DNA of 8,270 bases from Bdellovibrio sp. ZAP7 (GTDB taxonomy: Bacteria; Bacteroidota; Bacteroidia; Flavobacteriales; Flavobacteriaceae). The translations under genes and the position numbers were made by a program. Below are positions 1 to 5,316 of this stretch, piece by piece. The notes below the pieces were generated by a model, which was not told the DNA's origin, ran no database searches, and saw only the letters and a program-made list of their open reading frames with translations. The first letter of the stretch is position 1. Each line of letters starts with the position of its first letter. The stretch is taken from positions 1 to 8,270 of the forward strand of contig CALPKO020000041.1 in the NCBI GenBank assembly GCA_943324165.2, given 5' to 3'.

Positions 1-180
1 AAAGACCCACATCATTATTCTTGGTGGAGTTATAGAGCTGGAGCGAGAGCAAATAACAAAGGTTGGAGAATCGATTATATTTTGGTTGCTAAGGCTATCG
101 AAAATCGATTGAAAAGAGCAACAATTTTACCAGAGGCCAAACATTCTGACCATTGCCCTGTTTTGGCGGAAATTCAATAA
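1..180 (+). CDS. xth: Exodeoxyribonuclease III, C-terminal part (5' end outside window)
   Basis: The first 59 codons are open in frame 1 and end at TAA (178-180). They encode the C-terminal end of an ExoIII/AP-endonuclease-family enzyme, a cytoplasmic Mg-dependent nuclease that removes nucleotides from 3' ends and cuts at abasic sites in base-excision repair. Visible signatures are [11 protein letters not shown], then [10 protein letters not shown] (fragment residues 19-28), then the family-terminal catalytic SDH motif at fragment residues 49-51 (KHSDHCPVL). SDH is the last active-site motif of the endonuclease/exonuclease/phosphatase fold, with His as the general base. The WWSYRAGAR...GWRIDYIL pattern is typical of the ExoIII (xth) branch and not of secreted nucleases of the same fold. 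The gene ends 34 bp before the next start with no hairpin between, so read-through into the OmpA-like gene is possible. The rest of the enzyme is outside the window and its completeness cannot be judged. Confidence 0.93.
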   Translation, partial: KDPHHYSWWSYRAGARANNKGWRIDYILVAKAIENRLKRATILPEAKHSDHCPVLAEIQ

Positions 181-214
181 TTTAAAAACAATTTATAAAA
201 TAAAACTTATCAAA

Positions 215-1180
215 ATGATTAAAAAAATCGCAATTTTCTTCGTGTTATCAGCAATTATGACTGGTTGTGTTTCTAAAAAAGTATTCAATGATTTAGAAAA
301 TAAATATGCTGATCTGAAAAAGGAAGTCCGAAAAGTGTCTGATGAAAACGAAGAGTTAATGAAAGCAAAAAACACTTTGGAACTCGATAAATCCAATTTA
401 CAAAAGGAGTATGACCAACTAAAAGCCGAAAGAGATAAATTACAAGCCGATTATACGGCTGTAAATAATAATCTAAAAACATTGCAATCTTCTTATAATG
501 CTTTAGAAAAAAATAGCGACGAAGCTTTACAAAGCAACATGAATAAAAACAGAGAATTGTTAGCCAAACTCGAAGCAAAAGAAAAAGCATTAGCTGCTGA
601 ACAAGGCAGATTGAACAAATTGAAAGCTGATTTTGAAGAGCGCTCAAAGCGTGTGGCAGAATTAGAGGCCATGATGTCGTCTAAAGAAAATGCCATGAAA
701 AAGTTGAAAGAAACACTCTCAAAAGCATTGAATGGATTTGAAGGAAAAGGATTGACCGTGCAACAAAAAGACGGAAAAGTTTATGTTTCAATGGAAAACA
801 AATTGTTGTTCAACTCTGGAAGTTATGCAGTGAGTCTAGAGGGAAAAAAAGCAGTAGTTGAAGTTGGGAAAGTTTTGGCCGTAAATCCAGAAATTTCTGT
901 TTTGATTGAAGGCCACACAGACAACGACAAATTTACAGGAACCGTTGGCGGTGTAGAAAACAATTGGGATTTATCAACAAAAAGAGCTACCGCAATTGTA
1001 AACATCTTCGGTGAAAATAAAAGCATCAACAAACAAAATTTAACAGCAGCTGGACGTGGAGAATTTGCGCCATTAATGAGTAACGAAACAACAGAAGGAA
1101 AAGCAAAAAACCGAAGAATCGAAATTATCTTGACACCGAAATTAGATGAGATTTCTAAAATGTTGAACGAGATTGATTAA
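215..1180 (+). CDS. OmpA-family lipoprotein with long coiled coil, peptidoglycan-binding
   Basis: This 321-residue envelope protein probably anchors the outer membrane to peptidoglycan. Residues 1-18 form a lipoprotein signal peptide ending in MTGC; Cys18 is the expected lipidation site. Met at -3 is less usual than Leu. The residues after Cys (VSKK) lack the acidic surface-export signal described in Bacteroidota, so a periplasm-facing position is likelier. Residues about 23-170 are rich in Lys, Glu, Leu and Ala with heptad-like spacing and should form a long coiled coil. The OmpA C-terminal domain covers about 190-308: LLFNSGS, IEGHTDND (232-239), LSTKRA (253-258), GRGEFAP (280-286) and NRRIEI (299-304). 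Asp236 and Arg257 align with the OmpA pair that grips diaminopimelate. The loop after HTDND is rather long and glycine-rich (240-249). The ATG at 215 starts directly at the signal peptide and follows an A-rich leader. The family assignment is firm; the individual role (cell shape, envelope stability) is unknown. Confidence 0.9.
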   Translation: MIKKIAIFFVLSAIMTGCVSKKVFNDLENKYADLKKEVRKVSDENEELMKAKNTLELDKSNLQKEYDQLKAERDKLQADYTAVNNNLKTLQSSYNALEKNSDEALQSNMNKNRELLAKLEAKEKALAAEQGRLNKLKADFEERSKRVAELEAMMSSKENAMKKLKETLSKALNGFEGKGLTVQQKDGKVYVSMENKLLFNSGSYAVSLEGKKAVVEVGKVLAVNPEISVLIEGHTDNDKFTGTVGGVENNWDLSTKRATAIVNIFGENKSINKQNLTAAGRGEFAPLMSNETTEGKAKNRRIEIILTPKLDEISKMLNEID

Positions 1181-1197
1181 GTTTTTGATTTTATCAC

Positions 1198-1234
1198 AAA
1201 AAAAGGATTTGCTTCAAAAGCAAATCCTTTTTTT
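1198..1234. terminator. Bidirectional intrinsic terminator between convergent genes
   Basis: Arms 1198-1212 and 1220-1234 pair perfectly over 15 bp: a core GGATTTGC/GCAAATCC flanked by seven A-T pairs, with the 7-nt loop TTCAAAA. Eight T follow the core on the plus strand. The matching A run gives a U tract on the minus strand, so the hairpin can end both the OmpA-like transcript and the convergent aldehyde dehydrogenase transcript. Confidence 0.9.
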
Positions 1235-1258
1235 TGGTTTTAATATGAAATATTATTG

Positions 1259-2812
1259 CTACAAATCAAATTTGATTCCTTGTGCCAAAGGCAAACTTGT
1301 TGTATAATTAATGGTGTTCGTTTGTCTTCTCATATAGATTTTCCAAGCGTCAGAACCAGATTCTCTTCCGCCACCAGTTTCTTTTTCGCCACCAAAAGCA
1401 CCACCAATTTCAGCTCCAGAAGTACCAATGTTTACGTTGGCAATGCCGCAATCTGAACCTGTAACAGATAGGAACCTTTCAGCTTCGCGCAAATTGTTGG
1501 TCATGATTGCCGAAGATAATCCTTGTGCAACGCCATTTTGAACTTCAATTGCATTTTCTACTTCACCACTGTATTTCAATAAATACAAAACAGGTGCGAA
1601 GGTTTCGTGTTGAACAATTTCGAAATTGTTTTTCGCTTCTGCGATGGCTGGTTTTACGTAGCAACCACTTTCGTAACCGCTTCCAGAAAGTACGCCACCT
1701 TCCACTAATATTTTTCCACCTTCAACTACTACTTTTTCGAGTGCTTTGTTATACATTTCCACAGCATGAACGTCAATTAATGGTCCAACGTGGTTGTTTT
1801 GGTCTAAAGGATTTCCGATTTTAAGTTGGCCATAAGCCGAAACAATCGCATCTTTTACTTTATCGTAAATGCTTTCGTGAATAATCAATCTTCTAGTCGA
1901 AGTACAACGTTGTCCCGCCGTTCCAACTGCTCCAAAAACTGCCCCGATAACCGTCATTTTTATATCTGCATCTGGCGTAACTATAATAGCATTGTTTCCT
2001 CCTAATTCTAACAATGATTTTCCTAAACGTGCCGCAACAGCTTGCGCTACAATTTTTCCCATTCTGGTTGAACCCGTAGCAGAAACTAAAGGAATGCGTT
2101 TGTCATTGGTCATTAATTCACCAATTTTGTAATCGCCATTGATTAGGCAAGAAATTCCTTCTGGAAGATTATTTTCTTTGATGACTTCTGCAATAATATT
2201 TTGACAAGCAATGCCACAAAGCGGTGTTTTTTCTGATGGTTTCCAGATGCAAACATCGCCACAAATCCAAGCTAACGCTGTGTTCCAAGCCCAAACCGCT
2301 ACAGGAAAATTAAAGGCAGAAATAATTCCAACAATTCCCATCGGGTGATATTGTTCGTACATTCTGTGTCCTGGTCGTTCCGAGTGCATCGTTAATCCGT
2401 GGAGTTGGCGTGAAAGTCCAACTGCAAAATCACAGATGTCAATCATTTCTTGTACTTCTCCGTAACCTTCTTGCAAAGATTTTCCCATTTCATAAGAAAC
2501 TAATTTTCCTAAAGCGTCTTTGTTTTGGCGCAATTTTTCTCCAAATTGTCTTACTATTTCTCCGCGTTGTGGCGCTGGCATCACGCGGAACGTCTTGAAA
2601 GCATCTGTTGCAGCGGCCATTGCTTTTTGATAATCCGCTTCTGAAGAAGTTTTTACAGTTGCAATTAATGCTCCGTCAACTGGCGAAAAACTTTCAAGTA
2701 TTTCTCCGTTAGAAAAATGATTTTGTCCTGTTGAAGTTCCTTCGTTAATGGATTTAATTCCCAACTTTTTTAATGCTTCGGTCATGCCGAATTGTTGTGC
2801 TATTGATGACAT
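1259..2812 (-). CDS. amaB: ALDH7/antiquitin-type aldehyde dehydrogenase, probable alpha-aminoadipate semialdehyde dehydrogenase
   Basis: This complete 517-residue cytoplasmic NAD(P)-dependent dehydrogenase probably oxidises alpha-aminoadipate semialdehyde (in equilibrium with piperideine-6-carboxylate) to 2-aminoadipate in lysine catabolism. Visible catalytic parts are oxyanion Asn168 in FNFP, cofactor-binding Lys191 in WKPSEKT, the GSTRMG nucleotide motif (247-252), general base Glu269 in LELGG, nucleophile Cys303 in GQRCT, and Glu403 in ETFAP. Assignment to the ALDH7 branch rests on long stretches I recognise from antiquitin: VQEMIDICDFAVGLSR (120-135), SLLELGGNNAI, FGAVGTAGQRCT, and the C-terminal GGAFGGEKETGGGRESGSDAW followed by LPLAQGIKF. 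Glu122 and Arg302 match positions linked to aminoadipate semialdehyde binding in the human enzyme. The start at 2812 gives the usual length. It is transcribed separately from the upstream dioxygenase, with a terminator between them. Because of that neighbour a 2-aminomuconate semialdehyde dehydrogenase was considered, but that enzyme belongs to another branch (ALDH8). Family is firm; substrate is by homology. Confidence 0.9.
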   Translation of the reverse strand: MSSIAQQFGMTEALKKLGIKSINEGTSTGQNHFSNGEILESFSPVDGALIATVKTSSEADYQKAMAAATDAFKTFRVMPAPQRGEIVRQFGEKLRQNKDALGKLVSYEMGKSLQEGYGEVQEMIDICDFAVGLSRQLHGLTMHSERPGHRMYEQYHPMGIVGIISAFNFPVAVWAWNTALAWICGDVCIWKPSEKTPLCGIACQNIIAEVIKENNLPEGISCLINGDYKIGELMTNDKRIPLVSATGSTRMGKIVAQAVAARLGKSLLELGGNNAIIVTPDADIKMTVIGAVFGAVGTAGQRCTSTRRLIIHESIYDKVKDAIVSAYGQLKIGNPLDQNNHVGPLIDVHAVEMYNKALEKVVVEGGKILVEGGVLSGSGYESGCYVKPAIAEAKNNFEIVQHETFAPVLYLLKYSGEVENAIEVQNGVAQGLSSAIMTNNLREAERFLSVTGSDCGIANVNIGTSGAEIGGAFGGEKETGGGRESGSDAWKIYMRRQTNTINYTTSLPLAQGIKFDL

Positions 2813-2847
2813 TTTATATTTTTTAAATGTGTTTTTTAAATTTTTGG

Positions 2848-2880
2848 TAAAAATAGTAGTTTATTTTGAATTTTCGGCAA
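2848..2880 (-). promoter_or_regulatory. Possible promoter of the aldehyde dehydrogenase gene
   Basis: On the minus strand a TTG (2880-2878) is followed after 19 nt by TACTATTT (2858-2851), with an overlapping TATTTTTA (2855-2848). This resembles the Bacteroidota TTG / TAnnTTTG arrangement, but the final G of the -7 box is absent. It lies about 35-70 bp before the ATG and just past the upstream terminator, so a promoter is expected here. The exact boxes are uncertain in such AT-rich DNA. Confidence 0.35.
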
Positions 2881-2934
2881 CTAGCCCAGATAGAAATGAA
2901 AGCATTGCGAAAAGAAACACTAATTTTTCTTAGC

Positions 2935-2965
2935 AAAAAAGAGCGACCATCGAAGCTCCTTTTTT
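2935..2965 (-). terminator. Intrinsic terminator downstream of the dioxygenase gene
   Basis: A run of six A plus GAGC (2935-2944) pairs with GCTC (2955-2958) and six T (2960-2965), with one bulged C at 2959 and a 10-nt loop. Read on the minus strand it is a GAGC/GCTC hairpin followed by a U tract, about 70 bp past the dioxygenase stop. The remainder of the 219-bp gap 2813-3031 holds no gene that I can support. Confidence 0.7.
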
Positions 2966-3031
2966 GGTTTAGAAAAATGGTGTTTCTTGAGTAATCTTGG
3001 AATGAATAGCTGGATTGGCTTCTAAAAAAAA

Positions 3032-3586
3032 CTAAGATTCATAAGCATTTTTTTCCTCCACAAATCGAGGATCGGTTTCCATAACTGTTGCGCAGTTTTC
3101 GCAAGTGCGGAGTTTTATAGAATTGTAAAAATGTTTGAAATGCGGTAAAAAGTCTTTTTCGATGTCGTTCAACTCAAAATAAACTTCATGAATTTTGTGG
3201 TTGCAATTGTCGCAAAACCAAAGTAAACCATCGGTAAATCCTTTTCCAGCACGTTTTCTTTCAATGACCAAGCCGATAGAATTTTCTGATCGAACAGGAG
3301 AATGCGGTGTTTTGGCAGGATGAAGGTACATATCGCCTGCGGTCATTTCCATTTCTTTGCGTGCTCCATTTTCTTGAATTACCACTTTGATGGTGCCTTC
3401 AAGTTGATAGAAAAGTTCTTCGGTTTCGTTGTAATGATAGTCTTTTCGTGCATTTGGACCCGCCACAATCATCACAATATAATCGCCAGAATCAACATAA
3501 ATATTCTTGTTTCCAACAGGTGGTTTGAGTAAATATCGGTTTTCGTTGATCCAATTGTTGAGGTTAAAGGGTTTTTGGATTGGCAT
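3032..3586 (-). CDS. nbaC: 3-hydroxyanthranilate 3,4-dioxygenase
   Basis: This 184-residue cytoplasmic cupin enzyme opens the ring of 3-hydroxyanthranilate with O2, giving 2-amino-3-carboxymuconate semialdehyde. The product feeds tryptophan/kynurenine degradation or closes to quinolinate for NAD synthesis. The iron ligands are visible as His51, Glu57 and His95 (KDYHYNETEE and TPHSPVR). Substrate-contacting Arg47, Arg99 and Glu109 are also in place, close to the numbering of the characterised Cupriavidus enzyme. Two C-terminal CxxC pairs, Cys125/Cys128 (CDNC) and Cys162/Cys165 (CENC), form the rubredoxin-like second metal site typical of the bacterial form. All expected residues are present and the length is normal. 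The ATG at 3586 begins the usual MPIQKPFNLNNWI N-terminus. Upstream, 55 bp separate it from the OB-fold-like gene on the same strand with no terminator, so partial co-transcription is possible. No other kynurenine-pathway gene is in the window, so the catabolic or NAD-biosynthetic role cannot be decided here. Confidence 0.96.
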   Translation of the reverse strand: MPIQKPFNLNNWINENRYLLKPPVGNKNIYVDSGDYIVMIVAGPNARKDYHYNETEELFYQLEGTIKVVIQENGARKEMEMTAGDMYLHPAKTPHSPVRSENSIGLVIERKRAGKGFTDGLLWFCDNCNHKIHEVYFELNDIEKDFLPHFKHFYNSIKLRTCENCATVMETDPRFVEEKNAYES

Positions 3587-3610
3587 GTTGAAAAGGTTAT
3601 AAGTTGATGA

Positions 3611-3629
3611 GTTTATAGTTTATAGTTTA
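3611..3629. repeat. Short tandem repeat, 7-bp unit GTTTATA
   Basis: GTTTATA occurs twice in perfect tandem (3611-3624), followed by a partial third copy GTTTA (3625-3629). On the coding strand of the dioxygenase it reads as repeated AAACTAT and lies 25-43 bp before that gene's ATG, where its promoter or leader should be. It may be a regulatory repeat, a slippage-prone tract or simple AT-rich drift. Confidence 0.6.
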
Positions 3630-3641
3630 GCACTTTTAAAA

Positions 3642-3992
3642 TCAAAAATTAATATTAATTGGATTAAAAATTTGTGGCGTTTGTTTAGGGTCTTTATCAT
3701 AAACAGTAATTTTTCCTTTGACAAAAATGGTTTTGTTTTTAAGGTCTTGCAATCTCAAATTTAATGTTTTTAGGTATTCGTTTGTAATAACTACGGTAAA
3801 CGGACAATCTGGATATTGTTTATCAAGATTTATAAAATTGATTATTTTTCCTTCAGGTGCAATTTTATAACTTACTACTTTTCCTGTTACCACGATTACT
3901 TTATTCATGTAGTCTTGTACTTTTGAAGTCGGAATAGTGTCTTGGGAAAAAAGTTTCGCTGATATTAAAAAGAAAAACAAAATTAGTCGCAT
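3642..3992 (-). CDS. Small secreted OB-fold-like protein of unknown function
   Basis: This 116-residue protein has no confident family name. Residues 1-16 (MRLILFFFLISAKLFS) form a short signal peptide with probable cleavage before Gln17, so the mature part of about 100 residues is likely periplasmic or secreted. The mature part has the beta-rich pattern of an OB fold: VIVVTGKVVSY (32-42), then FINLDKQYPDCPFTVVI (53-69), then KTIFVKGKITVY (87-98), and a closing PQIFNPI (106-112). This G-K-V / N-L-x-x-x-Y-P / V-x-G-x-I / P-Q-I arrangement resembles nucleic-acid-binding OB-fold domains, but binding is not shown. I chose the ATG at 3992. A TTG at 4022 would extend the frame by ten residues (MLYICKNKNA), but it would put charged, non-signal residues ahead of the signal peptide and would begin upstream of the likely -7 promoter box (4009-4016). 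It lies just downstream of the secreted endonuclease on the same strand, with a terminator between them. Confidence 0.75.
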   Translation of the reverse strand: MRLILFFFLISAKLFSQDTIPTSKVQDYMNKVIVVTGKVVSYKIAPEGKIINFINLDKQYPDCPFTVVITNEYLKTLNLRLQDLKNKTIFVKGKITVYDKDPKQTPQIFNPININF

Positions 3993-4008
3993 AGCATTTT
4001 TATTTTTA

Positions 4009-4016
4009 CAAATGTA
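4009..4016 (-). promoter_or_regulatory. -7 promoter box (TACATTTG) of the OB-fold-like gene
   Basis: On the minus strand TACATTTG is an exact match to the Bacteroidota -7 consensus TAnnTTTG. It lies 16 nt before the chosen ATG at 3992 and directly after the endonuclease terminator. A transcript would start around 4003 and have a very short A-rich leader. No clear TTG -33 element is seen at the expected distance, where the terminator stem sits. The 9-mer GTACATTTG is shared with the receptor promoter. Confidence 0.45.
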
Positions 4017-4027
4017 CAACAAAAGAA

Positions 4028-4063
4028 AAAAGGTTAATTTCCGGATTTAGAAATTAACCTTTT
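4028..4063 (-). terminator. Intrinsic terminator of the endonuclease gene
   Basis: Arms 4028-4041 and 4050-4063 pair perfectly over 14 bp (AAAAGGTTAATTTC with GAAATTAACCTTTT) around an 8-nt loop. On the minus strand the stem is followed by TTTTTTCTTTTG, a good U tract. It begins 8 bp past the endonuclease stop codon and separates it from the OB-fold-like gene. The plus-strand U tract is short, and no gene needs it in that direction. Confidence 0.85.
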
Positions 4064-4070
4064 AAGTTTT

Positions 4071-5180
4071 TTATTTTACTTCTTTTATCAAATAAATATA
4101 GACGGGAAAGTGGTCGCTATATCCGATTTCGTTGGCAGAATGCCGCAGCGGATAACCTTTGTATTGTCCATCGGTTTGGATCATAAAAGGTTTATTATAA
4201 ACTCCCGCTTTCCAATACCTAAAAGAAGAATAATCGTCTTTTATCATTGGTTCTGAAACCATAATTTGATCGAAAATATCACCAGCATCTCTATAAAACA
4301 AAGAAGCATTTCCTTCTTTGGCCATTTGTTCAAAAGGATTATAGATGCCAAATTTTTGAACTTCAGATTTTTTGAGTTTAGCGCCAATACCTTCTTTTAC
4401 GCTTTTGTTATATGTTCCGTCGTTCAAATCGCCCATGTTAATGATTTTTGCATTCGGATTGATTTTAAAAAGGGAATCTATGATTTTTCTGTCTAAACGA
4501 CCAGCAGCTTCTCTAAAAGGGCTGCTTTTTTTCTCTCCTCCAGAACGAGACGGCCAGTGGTTCACCATAAGATTAACTTCTTCACCATCTAAAAGGCCTG
4601 TTACTAAAAGAACATCTCTTGTGTAAACTCGGTCGTCGATAGCAACTTCGATTTTGTCGTCGGTAACTTCTTCTTTTTCTTCTTTTGCCTTTTTATCGGC
4701 ATTTTTTACTTGATTTCTGTAAACAAGCAAAGGAATATTGATATAACTTGTAGGTTTAAAGTGTTTTTTTCTATACAAAAGCGCCACATCAATTCCTCTT
4801 TTGTCTGGAGAATCGAAGTGAACAATTCCATAATCTAAATTGATTAAATTAGGTGTTTTGATTAGATCTTCTAATACGCCCCGGTTTTCAATTTCTGAAC
4901 CTCCAATAAATGTCGGCGCTTCTTTTTGTTTATCGTTTGTTCCGATTTGCATCAAAACTTTAGAAAGGTTAACTAGTTTTTGCTTGTATTTTTTCGAAGT
5001 CCAATTTTGCGCACCAGTAGGAAGCCATTCTTCATCAAAATTTGGGTTGTTGATGGTGTCGAACAGATTTTCAAAATTATAAAATGCAACCGTATGCACA
5101 ATATACTTTTTTTGTTGCGCATTGCTTGAAATAATTGAAAATAAAACAACAAAAAGGAGTAAAATTTTTCTAATTCTCAT
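4071..5180 (-). CDS. Secreted endonuclease/exonuclease/phosphatase-family protein
   Basis: This 369-residue exported hydrolase has the metal-dependent phosphodiesterase fold shared by DNase I-like nucleases and some phosphatases. A signal peptide covers residues 1-21, with probable cleavage SNA-QQ. The catalytic motifs appear in order: FYNFENLFD (33-41, Asn35), SEIENR (95-100, metal-binding Glu96), SPDKRGIDVALLY (124-136), VNHWPSRSGG (206-215, His208), NMGDLND (248-254, Asp251 and Asn253) and YSDHFPVY (354-361, with the Asp356-His357 pair). All the expected active-site residues are present, so it should be active. A lysine/glutamate-rich insertion at about 159-178 looks like a surface loop. 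It is transcribed divergently from a TonB-dependent receptor, with probable overlapping promoters, and has its own terminator. This pattern suggests extracellular or periplasmic breakdown of a substrate whose products the receptor imports; nucleic acid is the simplest candidate. A phospholipase or phosphatase activity cannot be excluded from sequence. The ATG at 5180 is fixed by the signal peptide. Confidence 0.9.
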   Translation of the reverse strand: MRIRKILLLFVVLFSIISSNAQQKKYIVHTVAFYNFENLFDTINNPNFDEEWLPTGAQNWTSKKYKQKLVNLSKVLMQIGTNDKQKEAPTFIGGSEIENRGVLEDLIKTPNLINLDYGIVHFDSPDKRGIDVALLYRKKHFKPTSYINIPLLVYRNQVKNADKKAKEEKEEVTDDKIEVAIDDRVYTRDVLLVTGLLDGEEVNLMVNHWPSRSGGEKKSSPFREAAGRLDRKIIDSLFKINPNAKIINMGDLNDGTYNKSVKEGIGAKLKKSEVQKFGIYNPFEQMAKEGNASLFYRDAGDIFDQIMVSEPMIKDDYSSFRYWKAGVYNKPFMIQTDGQYKGYPLRHSANEIGYSDHFPVYIYLIKEVK

Positions 5181-5226
5181 AAAATTGATTATTAAATTAT
5201 AGTGAAGTTTGTTAGAAACTTGCGGG

Positions 5227-5234
5227 CAAAAGTA
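5227..5234 (-). promoter_or_regulatory. -7 promoter box (TACTTTTG) of the endonuclease gene
   Basis: Read on the minus strand, TACTTTTG (followed by CCC) matches the Bacteroidota -7 consensus TAnnTTTG exactly and lies 46 nt before the endonuclease ATG. No TTG is present about 19 nt upstream, where the -33 element should be; that place is taken by the -7 box of the divergent receptor gene. Confidence 0.5.
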
Positions 5235-5247
5235 ATTAATATTAATT
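5234..5247. promoter_or_regulatory. 14-bp perfect palindrome between divergent promoters, candidate operator
   Basis: AATTAATATTAATT is a perfect 14-bp inverted repeat. It sits between the two divergent -7 boxes, touching the endonuclease box at 5234 and ending 7 bp before the receptor box. Its symmetry suits a dimeric regulator acting on both genes, but an AT-rich promoter spacer could produce it by chance. The identical 14-mer occurs at 3647-3660. Confidence 0.4.
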
Positions 5248-5254
5248 TAATAGG

Positions 5255-5262
5255 TACATTTG
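5255..5262 (+). promoter_or_regulatory. -7 promoter box (TACATTTG) of the receptor gene
   Basis: TACATTTG, followed by CACCC, is an exact TAnnTTTG match 54 nt before the receptor ATG. It predicts a transcript start near 5268 and a leader of about 49 nt, which contains a weak inverted repeat (TAAGAA/TTCTTA, 5270-5288). No TTG -33 element is present; that region coincides with the endonuclease -7 box. The box also contains the TTG at 5260 that could be mistaken for a start codon. Confidence 0.5.
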
Positions 5263-5316
5263 CACCCGTTAAGAAATAATTATTCTTATCAAAATGAATT
5301 AATTTTAATTTTATTT

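Noticed and set aside
285..647. 120-codon minus-strand open frame opposite the coiled-coil region of the OmpA-like gene
   Set aside because: It lies wholly within a well-supported gene, has no recognisable domain, and its Leu/Phe/Cys-rich composition is what the complement of Lys/Glu/Ala-rich coiled-coil codons produces.
1507..1824. 105-codon plus-strand open frame antisense to the aldehyde dehydrogenase
   Set aside because: It is entirely inside a complete catalytic gene, and its His/Leu/Phe/Arg-rich translation shows no domain or signal peptide.
1259..2812. 2-aminomuconate semialdehyde dehydrogenase as the primary assignment, based on the dioxygenase neighbour
   Set aside because: The C-terminal GGAFGGEKETGGGRESGSDAW and LPLAQGIKF stretches and VQEMIDICDFAVGLSR are antiquitin (ALDH7) hallmarks, and a terminator separates the two genes.
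2748..2933. 61-codon plus-strand frame overlapping the 5' end of the dehydrogenase gene and its upstream gap
   Set aside because: It begins inside the opposite gene, has no leader of its own, and covers the region where the dehydrogenase promoter must lie.
5270..5288. Inverted repeat TAAGAA/TTCTTA in the receptor leader as a riboswitch or attenuator
   Set aside because: The stem is only six AT-rich base pairs with no conserved aptamer-like sequence or U tract; it is too weak to support a separate element.
5260..5316. N-terminal extension of the receptor from a TTG start
   Set aside because: The extension precedes an intact signal peptide beginning MKKLVISILF, and its TTG lies within the TACATTTG promoter box.
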